The notes below the pieces were generated by a model. It was not told the DNA's origin and ran no database searches. It saw only the letters and a program-made list of their open reading frames with translations. Shown piece by piece: positions 1 through 7,440 of a stretch of 64,000 nt of DNA (position 1 is the stretch's first letter; every line of letters starts with the position of its first letter). The stretch is taken from assembly GCF_030317145.1 (NCBI RefSeq), contig NZ_JASZYE010000003.1:744001-808000 (forward strand). Direction: 5' to 3'. Made by a program: the position numbers and the translations under genes. Source of the DNA: Variovorax flavidus. Lineage in GTDB: Bacteria > Pseudomonadota > Gammaproteobacteria > Burkholderiales > Burkholderiaceae_C.

Positions 1-1461
1 CGCATCGCCGGTCTGGACGTCAAGCGCATCATCAACGAGCCCACCGCGGCTGCGCTGGCCTTCGGCCTCGACAAGCACGACAAGGCCGACCGCAAGATCG
101 CCGTGTATGACCTCGGCGGCGGCACCTTCGACATCTCGATCATCGAGATCGCGGACGTGGACGGCGAAAAGCAGTTCGAAGTGCTGTCGACCAACGGCGA
201 CACCTTCCTGGGCGGCGAAGACTTCGACCAGCGCATCATCGACTACATCATTTCCGAGTTCAAGAAGGACCAGGGCGTCGACCTGAGCAAGGACGTGCTC
301 GCACTGCAGCGCCTGAAGGAAGCGGCTGAAAAGGCCAAGATCGAACTGTCGAACAGCGCGGCGACCGACATCAACCTGCCGTACATCACGGCCGACGCAT
401 CGGGCCCGAAGCACCTGAACATCAAGCTCACCCGCGCCAAGCTCGAAAGCCTGGTCGACGAGCTGATCGAACGCACCATCGCGCCCTGCCGTACCGCCAT
501 CAAGGATGCCGGCGTGAGCGTCTCGGACATCAGCGACGTGATCCTGGTCGGCGGCATGACTCGCATGCCCAAGGTGCAGGACAAGGTCAAGGAATTCTTC
601 GGCAAGGAACCGCGCAAGGACGTGAACCCCGATGAAGCCGTGGCCGTCGGCGCCGCCATCCAGGGCCAGGTGCTCTCCGGCGACCGCAAGGACGTTCTGC
701 TGCTCGACGTGACCCCGCTGTCGCTCGGCATCGAGACCATGGGTGGCGTGATGACCAAGATGATCACGAAGAACACCACGATCCCGACGAAGTTCGCGCA
801 GACCTTCTCGACGGCCGAGGACAACCAGCCTGCCGTGACGATCAAGGTGTTCCAGGGCGAGCGCGAGATCGCATCGGGCAACAAGCTGCTCGGCGAGTTC
901 AACCTCGAAGGCATCCCGCCGGCCTCGCGCGGCACGCCGCAGATCGAGGTGAGCTTCGACATCGACGCCAACGGCATCCTGCACGTCGGCGCCAAGGACA
1001 AGGGCACCGGCAAGGAAAACAAGATCACCATCAAGGCGAACTCGGGCCTGTCGGAAGACGAGATCCAGAAGATGGTGAAGGACGCCGAGCTCAACGCGGC
1101 CGAAGACAAGAAGAAGGTCGAGCTGGCCCAGGCCCGCAACCAGGGCGAAGCCATGGTTCACAGCGTGAAGAAGTCGCTCGGCGAACACGGCGCGAGCCTG
1201 GATGCCGGCGAGAAGGAAAAGATCGAAGCCGCGATCAAGGACGTCGAAGAAGCCCTCAAGGGTGAAGACAAGGCCTCGATCGAAGAAAAGACCAACACGC
1301 TGATGAGCGCCAGCCAGAAGCTCGGCGAGAAGATGTACGCCGACGCGCAGGCCGCGGCCGGTGCGGCGGGCGGCGCGGCAGGCGCTGGCCCGGAAGCTGC
1401 AAGCGCTCCGGCGGACGACAACGTGGTCGACGCCGAAGTGAAGGAAGTCAAGAAGGGCTGA
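1..1461 (+). CDS. dnaK: Chaperone DnaK (Hsp70), 5'-truncated by window edge
   Basis: ATP-dependent cytosolic Hsp70 chaperone that folds client proteins with DnaJ and GrpE. The frame is open from base 1, so the first ~160 residues of the usual ~640 lie outside the window and 486 codons are visible. The fragment begins in the ATPase domain (RIAGLDVKRIINEPTAAAL), carries the phosphate motif DLGGGTFD, then the substrate-binding domain (LLLDVTPLSLGIETMGGVMT). It ends in an Ala/Gly-rich flexible tail with the conserved acidic end DAEVKEVKKG. dnaJ follows 90 bases downstream, the usual dnaK-dnaJ order. The ATG at 103 is internal and is not the start. Confidence 0.98.
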   Translation, partial: RIAGLDVKRIINEPTAAALAFGLDKHDKADRKIAVYDLGGGTFDISIIEIADVDGEKQFEVLSTNGDTFLGGEDFDQRIIDYIISEFKKDQGVDLSKDVLALQRLKEAAEKAKIELSNSAATDINLPYITADASGPKHLNIKLTRAKLESLVDELIERTIAPCRTAIKDAGVSVSDISDVILVGGMTRMPKVQDKVKEFFGKEPRKDVNPDEAVAVGAAIQGQVLSGDRKDVLLLDVTPLSLGIETMGGVMTKMITKNTTIPTKFAQTFSTAEDNQPAVTIKVFQGEREIASGNKLLGEFNLEGIPPASRGTPQIEVSFDIDANGILHVGAKDKGTGKENKITIKANSGLSEDEIQKMVKDAELNAAEDKKKVELAQARNQGEAMVHSVKKSLGEHGASLDAGEKEKIEAAIKDVEEALKGEDKASIEEKTNTLMSASQKLGEKMYADAQAAAGAAGGAAGAGPEAASAPADDNVVDAEVKEVKKG

Positions 1462-1480
1462 TTCTCACGCCCTGACACGA

Positions 1481-1513
1481 GGCTGGACCCGCTGCAAGGT
1501 GGTCCAGCCTTTT
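1481..1513 (+). terminator. Hairpin plus T-tract between dnaK and dnaJ (terminator/attenuator)
   Basis: A 9-bp perfect stem (GGCTGGACC 1481-1489 with GGTCCAGCC 1501-1509), an 11-base loop and a short TTTT form an intrinsic-terminator-like element. It lies between two genes normally cotranscribed. The T-run is short, so partial termination or an mRNA processing/stability role is plausible. Confidence 0.6.
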
Positions 1514-1551
1514 CCGCTTCCTGAAGACGATTCCGCCACCGACCCCCGACC

Positions 1552-2688
1552 ATGGCTACCAAACGCGACTATTACGAAACCCTCGGCGTTCCCAAGAACG
1601 CGAGCGAGGAGGAAATCAAGAAGGCTTATCGCAAGTTGGCGATGAAGCATCACCCTGACCGCAACCACGGGGACTCCAGCAAGGAAGCCGAGTCCAAGTT
1701 CAAGGAGGTCAAGGAAGCCTACGAGATGCTGTCGGACTCGCAGAAGCGCGCCGCCTACGACCAGTACGGCCACGCGGGGGTCGACCCCAACATGCGCGGC
1801 GGCCCGGGCGCGGAGGGCTTCGGCGGCTTCGCGGAAGCCTTCGGCGACATCTTCGGCGACGTGTTCGGCCAGCGCGGCGGCCGCCAGGGCGGCGGGCGTC
1901 AGGTGTTCCGCGGCAGCGACCTGAGCTACGCGATGGAGGTCACGCTCGAGGAAGCAGCCGAAGGCAAGGACGCGCAGATCCGCATCCCGAGCTGGGACGA
2001 TTGCGGCACCTGCAAGGGCACGGGCGCCAAGCCCGGCACCAAGCCGATCACCTGCACCACCTGCCATGGCCAGGGCGCAGTCCAGATGCGCCAGGGTTTC
2101 TTCAGCGTGCAGCAGACCTGCCCGACCTGCCACGGCTCGGGCAAGATCATCCCGGAACCGTGCGCCACCTGCCACGGCCAGGGAAAGATCAAGAACAACA
2201 AGACGCTGGAAGTGAAGATCCCGGCCGGCATCGACGACGGCATGCGTATTCGCAGCACCGGCAACGGCGAGCCCGGCACCAACGGCGGCCCGCCCGGCGA
2301 TCTATATATAGAGATCCGCCTCAAGAAGCACGACCTGTTCGAGCGCGACGGCGACGACCTGCATTGCGTGGTACCGGTCAGCGTCACGACCGCAGCGCTG
2401 GGTGGCGAGATCAACGTGCCGACGCTCAAGGGCGCGGCGGCGATCGATATTCCCGACGGCACCCAGAGCGGCAAGCAGTTCCGGCTGCGCGGCAAGGGGA
2501 TCAAGGGCGTCCGCTCGAGCTACCCCGGCGACCTGTATTGCCACGTGCGCGTCGAAACGCCGGTCAAGCTGACCGAGCATCAGCGCAAACTGCTGAAGGA
2601 ACTCGACGAGTCGCTCAAGAAGGGCGGCGAGAAACACAGCCCCACCGACAAGGGCTGGTTCGACAAGGCCAAGGAATTCTTCAGCTAG
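1552..2688 (+). CDS. dnaJ: Co-chaperone DnaJ (Hsp40 type I)
   Basis: Stimulates DnaK ATP hydrolysis and delivers unfolded substrates. The 378 residues fit type I DnaJ. The J domain (about 1-70) has HPD at 34-36. A Gly/Phe-rich linker follows (about 78-115). The zinc domain (about 145-210) has four CxxCxGxG repeats (CGTCKGTG, CTTCHGQG, CPTCHGSG, CATCHGQG), then two beta-barrel substrate domains. It probably shares heat-shock transcription with dnaK, although a hairpin separates them. The stop is followed at once by a dispersed repeat. Confidence 0.98.
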   Translation: MATKRDYYETLGVPKNASEEEIKKAYRKLAMKHHPDRNHGDSSKEAESKFKEVKEAYEMLSDSQKRAAYDQYGHAGVDPNMRGGPGAEGFGGFAEAFGDIFGDVFGQRGGRQGGGRQVFRGSDLSYAMEVTLEEAAEGKDAQIRIPSWDDCGTCKGTGAKPGTKPITCTTCHGQGAVQMRQGFFSVQQTCPTCHGSGKIIPEPCATCHGQGKIKNNKTLEVKIPAGIDDGMRIRSTGNGEPGTNGGPPGDLYIEIRLKKHDLFERDGDDLHCVVPVSVTTAALGGEINVPTLKGAAAIDIPDGTQSGKQFRLRGKGIKGVRSSYPGDLYCHVRVETPVKLTEHQRKLLKELDESLKKGGEKHSPTDKGWFDKAKEFFS

Positions 2689-2693
2689 ATAGG

Positions 2694-2790
2694 GCTCGCC
2701 CCCAGGCTACGCGCACTTCGTGTCGCTTCGCCTACCCCCTGCCGGGGGCAACACCGGCGGCCCGGCGGAGCCGGTTCCGCGGTGTTTCAC
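2694..2790 (+). repeat. Dispersed intergenic repeat, copy A (after dnaJ)
   Basis: A 97-base element starting GCTCGCCCCCAGGCT and ending GCGGTGTTTCAC. Copy B (28514-28611) matches it at all but about four positions by eye; copies C and D are more diverged. It contains CCCCC-TGCC-GGGGG and a nested hairpin whose core is CCGGC-GGA-GCCGG inside an ACACC/GGTGT outer stem. It starts six bases after the dnaJ stop and has the same sense as dnaJ. Confidence 0.85.
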
Positions 2791-2846
2791 GAATGGGCCT
2801 GGCTTCGCGGCCTTTGGCCGCCTTGGCCTTTTTGCGCCACATCAGG

Positions 2847-3554
2847 TCACGATGGCATGGACGCGGTGAATTCGAAGCCGCCCTGCTCGCGAAGGCAGCG
2901 TGATCGAGGGCCCGCGATCAGGTCGACAAAGCGCCGGGCAAGGTCCGGCTGCGCGGCCGTGGCGCTGACCGCGGCCGCATAGTTCGTGGCCAGTTCGAAC
3001 GCAGGGGGCAACGACCCCACCAGCGCCACACCCGGCGTGTATCGGATCTCGGTGACTTGCGTGCAACCGATCCCGCCGGGTCGGCGGTCGGCGGCGAGTT
3101 CGCGCATGGCGGTGGCGCCGTTCGGGAAGGTGCGCAGGCGCGAGGCGACGGCCTCGGCGATCCCGAGCTTCACCAGCACGCCGGCGAAGTGGATGCCGGC
3201 GGTCGATCGCTGCATGTCCGGAAGATAGATCGAGCTCGCCGCGAGCAGGGCTGCCTTCAGATCGTCGGGCGTGGCGATGGCGGGCAATGCGTCGCCGGCA
3301 CGGGCAGCGATGCCGGTGCGCACGCGGCCGAGCGCGGCTTCCGAGCCCGGCGCCAGCCGTCCGTCCGCCTGCAACGAGGAGATCAAGGCCTCGGTGACGA
3401 TCATCACGTCGCAGGGCTCGCCCGCAAGAAGCGCCTCCTTCATCGCGCCGACGGCGCCGAAGCGCCCTTCGACCTTGGCGCCGGTCAATTCCAGGAACAC
3501 GCCCTGCAAGGCCTTCACGAGGCCTTGTGCGGCGCCAGCACAAAGAATGTTCAT
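2847..3554 (-). CDS. ModA-like substrate-binding protein without signal peptide
   Basis: A 235-residue protein with the fold signature of periplasmic molybdate-type binding proteins (ModA/extracellular solute-binding family 11): MNILCAGAAQGLVKAL at the N-terminus, a central PCDVMIVTE strand and GGIGCTQVTEIRY near the C-terminal lobe. The start at 3554 overlaps the stop of the upstream Bug receptor gene by ATGA, which supports it. From this start there is no signal peptide: the first strand of the domain begins at residue 2. It may therefore act in the cytosol or be exported by another route. Bug-type and ModA-like proteins of this kind often sit in catabolic clusters. The ligand cannot be read from sequence. 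Confidence 0.8.
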   Translation of the reverse strand: MNILCAGAAQGLVKALQGVFLELTGAKVEGRFGAVGAMKEALLAGEPCDVMIVTEALISSLQADGRLAPGSEAALGRVRTGIAARAGDALPAIATPDDLKAALLAASSIYLPDMQRSTAGIHFAGVLVKLGIAEAVASRLRTFPNGATAMRELAADRRPGGIGCTQVTEIRYTPGVALVGSLPPAFELATNYAAAVSATAAQPDLARRFVDLIAGPRSRCLREQGGFEFTASMPS

Positions 3555-4540
3555 TGGTCCGCCTTGGCGCCGGAGATCTTCACGATGCGCGACCACTTGT
3601 CGATGTCCTCGTTCATGTAGCGCGTGAAGTCGGCCACGTTCATGGTCAGCGGTGTCGCGCCCTGCGCCTTCCAGGCGCGGACCACCTCGGGGTTGGACAC
3701 GATCTTCACGACTTCGGCGTTCAGGCGATCGACGATCGCAGCGGGCGTGCCCTTGGGCGCCATCAGGCCGAGCCAGATCGTGGCTTCGTACTTGGGCACG
3801 CCGGCTTCGTTGACCGTGGGCACGTCGGGCATCACGGCGGAACGCGACAAGCCGGTGGTCGCCAAGGCCTTGACCTTGCCGCTGCGGACATGCTCCGTCA
3901 TGGTCGGCACGGCGTCGAACATCATGTCGACCTGGCCGCCCAGGACGTCGGTGCGCGCACCGGCGCTGCCCCGATAGGGAATGTGCAGGATCGAGACGCC
4001 CGCCATCGCCTTGAAGAGTTCACCGGCCATGTGATACGGGGTTCCGGGGCCGGAGGATGCATAGGAGAGCGCCCCGGGCCTCGACTTGGCGAGCGCGATC
4101 AGCTGGCCCAGGTTGTTCACCGGCAGCCCGCTTCGCGTGACGAGCACCAGATCCGAGTAGTTGATGGCGGCGACCGGCACGAAGTCGCGCATGAGCTGGA
4201 AGGGCTTGTTCGGGATCAGCGACTCATTGACCGTGTGCGCATTCGACATCAGCAGCAGCGTGTAGCCGTCGGGCGGGCTCTTTGCCACGGCGTCGGTGCC
4301 GATGACCGAGCCGGCGCCGGGCCGGTTGTCGACCACGAATCCCTGCCCGAGCACTTCCTGCAGGCGCGTGGCGATGAAGCGCGCATAGACGTCGGCGGGA
4401 CCACCGGCGGCGAAGGGCACGACAAGGCGCACCGGACGCGACGGGTACTCCTGCGCCGCGACCCAAGGAGCCACGACCAGCAGGACAGCAGCCCACCAGC
4501 GATGGCTCAGACGCAGACTTCGGGCAGACGGTGTCTTCAC
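3551..4540 (-). CDS. Bug/TctC-family tripartite tricarboxylate transporter substrate-binding protein
   Basis: Periplasmic receptor of the TctC/Bug family, 329 residues. The GTG start at 4540 is chosen because GGAG precedes it and the product then opens with a signal peptide (basic KTPSARSLRLSHR, hydrophobic AAVLLVVAPW, cleavage near VAAQ-EYPSRP). Family marks are PSRPVRLVVPFAAGGPADVYAR, the P-PDGYTLL motif, and HIPYRGSAGARTDVLGGQVDMMFD. No TctA/TctB membrane genes are nearby, as is common for these expanded orphan receptors in Burkholderiales. It is followed with ATGA overlap by the ModA-like gene and preceded by the GntR-family gene and its candidate operator. Confidence 0.93.
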   Translation of the reverse strand: MKTPSARSLRLSHRWWAAVLLVVAPWVAAQEYPSRPVRLVVPFAAGGPADVYARFIATRLQEVLGQGFVVDNRPGAGSVIGTDAVAKSPPDGYTLLLMSNAHTVNESLIPNKPFQLMRDFVPVAAINYSDLVLVTRSGLPVNNLGQLIALAKSRPGALSYASSGPGTPYHMAGELFKAMAGVSILHIPYRGSAGARTDVLGGQVDMMFDAVPTMTEHVRSGKVKALATTGLSRSAVMPDVPTVNEAGVPKYEATIWLGLMAPKGTPAAIVDRLNAEVVKIVSNPEVVRAWKAQGATPLTMNVADFTRYMNEDIDKWSRIVKISGAKADQ

Positions 4541-4587
4541 GGTTGTCTCCAGGCAGTGGGACGCGGTCGCCGTCCGATGTCGCAACG

Positions 4588-4630
4588 ATTGGTACGAATT
4601 GGTATCCATATATGCCAATCGAGGACCAAT
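4588..4630. promoter_or_regulatory. Candidate operator: cluster of ATTGGTA half-sites
   Basis: Four copies of an ATTGGT core: ATTGGTAC 4588-4595, ATTGGTAT 4598-4605, and in inverse orientation ATGCCAAT 4612-4619 and GGACCAAT 4623-4630. The inner pair forms an imperfect palindrome with a 6-base centre. It lies 48 bases upstream of the Bug receptor start. The same TTGGT core recurs on the other side of the gntR gene (5444-5470), so it is a good candidate binding site for that regulator. This is inference from pattern only. Confidence 0.6.
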
Positions 4631-4695
4631 ATAGCGACCGCCACGTCCAGGGTCAATGCGGGGCCGGGTTTGTCCGCAACAAGGCCCGTGCAGGG

Positions 4696-5379
4696 TCAGT
4701 AGCCGAGGAGATTGCGTCGCACGTGCGTCAGGTGGCCAATGCAGAGTTCGTTGGCGCGGGTGCCGTCGCGGTCCTTCAGCGCGGCGACGAGTTCGCGGTG
4801 TTCGCGCTGGTAGTCCAGACGGCGCTCGGGCGTGGCGCTCCTGCGCTTGAGCATGCCCCACTCGCTTTGCGCCCGCGCTTCGTTCATGCGCTGGAACACG
4901 GCCGAGATGAAGGCGTTGTGCGCGGCATCGGCGATGGCCTCGTGCAGCTTGCCATCCCACAACTCGAACTCTTCGATCGTGTCCGCCGCCTCGCCCCTCT
5001 CGCAGCAATTCTCCATTCGGTCGAAGTCGGCATGGGTGGCATTGCCGACGACCATCGCGATGATCGCGGGCTCGAGCACCAGGCGGGCACTCATCAACTC
5101 CGCCGGGCTGGTCGCGAGCGGGGCGCCCCCATGCGTGATGTTCGCCAGCGCCTGCACCACCTCATCGCTGACATAGGTCCCGCTGCCCACGGTCTGGGTG
5201 ATGAGCCCCCGGCCCTTCAGGTCCGCGAGGACGCGGCGAACGGTCGACCGGCTGAGCCCGAACTGCCCACTCAGCTCGCGCTCGGTCGGCAGGCGGTGGC
5301 CGGCTCGCCATGCGCGCGATTGGAGGTTCTCGAGAATGGCTTCCCGGAGGGTCTGGGCACTTTGCACGGTCGCAAGCAC
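4696..5379 (-). CDS. GntR-family transcriptional regulator (FadR/FCD type)
   Basis: A 227-residue regulator. The N-terminal winged helix-turn-helix (about 8-72) has the GntR signature RLPTERELSGQFGLSRSTVRR. The C-terminal helical FCD ligand/metal domain follows (LEPAIIAMVVG, WDGKLHEAIADAAHN, YQREHRELVAALKDRD). Proteins of this type usually repress adjacent catabolic genes until a carboxylic acid binds. It is divergent to the FAH-enzyme/Bug pair and lies upstream of the other Bug gene, with repeated ATTGGTA half-sites on both sides. The start is GTG at 5379 with a weak ribosome binding site; GTG at codon 5 is an alternative. Confidence 0.9.
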   Translation of the reverse strand: MLATVQSAQTLREAILENLQSRAWRAGHRLPTERELSGQFGLSRSTVRRVLADLKGRGLITQTVGSGTYVSDEVVQALANITHGGAPLATSPAELMSARLVLEPAIIAMVVGNATHADFDRMENCCERGEAADTIEEFELWDGKLHEAIADAAHNAFISAVFQRMNEARAQSEWGMLKRRSATPERRLDYQREHRELVAALKDRDGTRANELCIGHLTHVRRNLLGY

Positions 5380-5443
5380 GTGTAGGTTGGATGGGGTGCG
5401 CCGATCGTATCAAGCCGATCCTCGCGCATGCTCTATTGTGCAC

Positions 5444-5470
5444 TTGGTATCGGATTGGTAGCATTTGGTC
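5444..5470. promoter_or_regulatory. Candidate operator: three phased TTGGT repeats
   Basis: TTGGTAT (5444), ATTGGTAG (5454-5461) and TTTGGTC (5464-5470) place TTGG cores at 5444, 5455 and 5465, 10-11 bases apart (one helical turn). They sit in the divergent gap between gntR and the FAH-family gene, just upstream of that gene's ribosome binding site. They share the core seen at 4588-4630. A role as a regulator site is inferred. Confidence 0.55.
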
Positions 5471-5488
5471 GTCAATCAGGAGATCATT

Positions 5489-6361
5489 TTGCGCATTGCT
5501 ACATATCAATATCAAGGCCGACGGCAGGTGGGCCTGGTGTCGGAGGACGGAGCCACCGTCCGGACGCTGCAGTTCGACGCGCCCCGCTCGCGTCGCGGCG
5601 CGCTGTCGCTCATCGAAGAACGCGCCACGGGCGCCACCCAGTTGCCGCCGACCGGCGAACCCGTGCCGCTGGGCGAGGTCAGACTGGAAGCGCCATTGCC
5701 CATGCCGCGCCGGAACATCTTTTGCGTGGGCCGCAACTACCACGCGCACGCGAAGGAACTTTCGGCCTCGGTCTTCAAGAACAACGCGGCCAAGGTGGAT
5801 ACGTGGCCCATCGTGTTCACCAAGGTGCCCGAGTGCGTGATCGGGCCGAACGACGAGGTTCGCCTGCCGGGCGAATCCATCTCCGCACAGATCGACTATG
5901 AGGCCGAGTTGGCCGTCGTGATCGGGAAAGGCGGCCGCAACATCTCGCGTGAGGACGCGCTGTCGCACGTGTTCGGCTACACCATCGTCAACGATGTGAC
6001 GGCGCGCGACGTGCAGATGCGCCACCAGCAGTGGGACCTCGGCAAGTCCTTCGACACCTTCTGCCCGATGGGTCCATGGATCGTGACCGCCGACGAAATG
6101 GACGGGACACGCACCCGGGTGCGTTGCTGGGTCAACGGCGAACTGCGGCAGGACGGGCAGACCACCGATTTCATCTTCGACATCCCGACGCTGATCGAAA
6201 CCTGCTCGCGCGGCATCACGCTCCATCCGGGCGACGTGATCGCCACCGGCACGCCGGCCGGCGTCGGCATGGGCCTGACGCCGCCGCAGTACCTGAAGGC
6301 GGGCGACGTGGTCCGCATCGAGATCGACGGCCTCGGCACGCTGGAAAACCGGTTCGTCTGA
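5489..6361 (+). CDS. Fumarylacetoacetate hydrolase (FAH)-family enzyme
   Basis: FAH-superfamily C-C hydrolase, decarboxylase or isomerase, about 290 residues, cytosolic. Family motifs are FCVGRNYHAHAKE, a metal-binding set including DYEAELAVVIGKGGRNIS and GYTIVNDVTARDVQ, KSFDTFCPMGPWIV, and the closing GDVIATGTPAGVG. The TTG at 5489 is preferred because CAGGAG sits at 5477-5482; a TTG at 5465 is the longer alternative. Homologues act on open-chain dioxo acids in aromatic meta-cleavage or sugar-acid pathways. The exact substrate is not readable. It is followed after 38 bases by a Bug receptor, and a GntR regulator is divergent. Confidence 0.88.
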   Translation: MRIATYQYQGRRQVGLVSEDGATVRTLQFDAPRSRRGALSLIEERATGATQLPPTGEPVPLGEVRLEAPLPMPRRNIFCVGRNYHAHAKELSASVFKNNAAKVDTWPIVFTKVPECVIGPNDEVRLPGESISAQIDYEAELAVVIGKGGRNISREDALSHVFGYTIVNDVTARDVQMRHQQWDLGKSFDTFCPMGPWIVTADEMDGTRTRVRCWVNGELRQDGQTTDFIFDIPTLIETCSRGITLHPGDVIATGTPAGVGMGLTPPQYLKAGDVVRIEIDGLGTLENRFV

Positions 6362-6399
6362 GCCGGCGCCCTTACAAGACATACAACGGAGACAGACAA

Positions 6400-7380
6400 A
6401 TGCATCCACCACGTCGCGCGCTGCTGCGCGCCGCGCTTCTCGCAGCCTCGTGCTGCGCCACTGCCGCGCTGGCCCAGGGCGGCTGGCCCGACAAGCCGAT
6501 CACGATGATCGTGCCCTTCCCACCCGGCGGTGTAGCCGACACGGTGGCTCGGCCGGTGGCCGAATCCCTGTCGCGCGAACTGAAGCAGACCGTCATCGTC
6601 GAGAACAAGGCCGGCGCGGGCGGCGCCGTGGGTATTGGTTTCGTGGCTCGTGCACCCGCGGACGGCTATACGGTGTTGTTGAGCCTTTCGTCGATCTCGA
6701 TCCTTCCCGAGGCCGATGCGATCCTCGAACGCAAGCCCGCCTATCAGATGAGCCAGTTCAAGCCGATCGCCCGCTTCACCGCGGATCCGACGGTGCTGGT
6801 CGTGCGCGCCGATGCGCCGTGGAAGACCTTGTCGGAATTCATCGCCGATGCGCGCGTCAAACCCGGCACTTACAACTACGGCAGTTCGGGCAACTACGGC
6901 ACCATGCACGTGCCGATGGAGATGCTGAAGAATGCCGCCGGATTCAGGATGACGCACATCCCTTACACGGGCGCGGGCCCCGCCGTCGTCGCCCTGCTCG
7001 CGGGACAGGTCGATGCGGTGGCAAGCGGGCCGTCGACCGTGGTGCAGCAGATCAAGGCCGGCAAGCTTCGCGCGCTGGCGCATTGGGGCGACAAGCCGCT
7101 GGCTGCGCTGCCGGACGTGCCGAGCCTCGAACAAGCCGGCTACAAGGTGAAGTTCGCGCAGTGGTCGGGCCTTTTCGTGCCCGCCGGGACACCGGAGGAC
7201 ATCGTGCGCAAGCTGCGCGCCGCCTCGGCCAAGGTCGCCGCGGACCCGGCCGTCGTGCAAGTGATCGAACGCGCCGGCAGCCCCCTGGCCTACCTCGACG
7301 CGCCCGAATTCCAGACGTACTGGAACGCTGACGCGAACACGATGACCGACGCGGTGCGGAAGATCGGCAAGGTCGAGTAG
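6400..7380 (+). CDS. Bug/TctC-family substrate-binding protein
   Basis: Second Bug-type periplasmic receptor of the island, 326 residues. The ATG at 6400 lies 9 bases after a CGGAG, and the product begins with a signal peptide (RRALLRAALLAASCCATAALA, cleavage near ALA-QGG). Motifs are PDKPITMIVPFPPGGVADTVARP, APADGYTVLL, and HIPYTGAGPAVVALLAGQVDAV. It is cotranscribed with the FAH enzyme, so it may capture a carboxylate related to that enzyme's pathway. A strong terminator follows 30 bases after the stop. Confidence 0.93.
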   Translation: MHPPRRALLRAALLAASCCATAALAQGGWPDKPITMIVPFPPGGVADTVARPVAESLSRELKQTVIVENKAGAGGAVGIGFVARAPADGYTVLLSLSSISILPEADAILERKPAYQMSQFKPIARFTADPTVLVVRADAPWKTLSEFIADARVKPGTYNYGSSGNYGTMHVPMEMLKNAAGFRMTHIPYTGAGPAVVALLAGQVDAVASGPSTVVQQIKAGKLRALAHWGDKPLAALPDVPSLEQAGYKVKFAQWSGLFVPAGTPEDIVRKLRAASAKVAADPAVVQVIERAGSPLAYLDAPEFQTYWNADANTMTDAVRKIGKVE

Positions 7381-7410
7381 CGACGCCCGACAGGCGTGAA
7401 GCCCATCGCA

Positions 7411-7440
7411 AAAAGGCGGCCCCGACGGCCGCCTTTTTTT
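7411..7440 (+). terminator. Rho-independent terminator
   Basis: AAAA, then GGCGGCC (7415-7421), a 5-base loop, GGCCGCC (7427-7433) and seven T. A perfect GC-rich stem with a long T-tract closes the FAH-Bug operon. Confidence 0.93.

Noticed and set aside
243..1154. Long open frame antisense to dnaK (about 300 codons)
   Set aside because: Antisense frames over dnaK arise from codon bias in high-G+C genomes. No ribosome site or recognisable domain.
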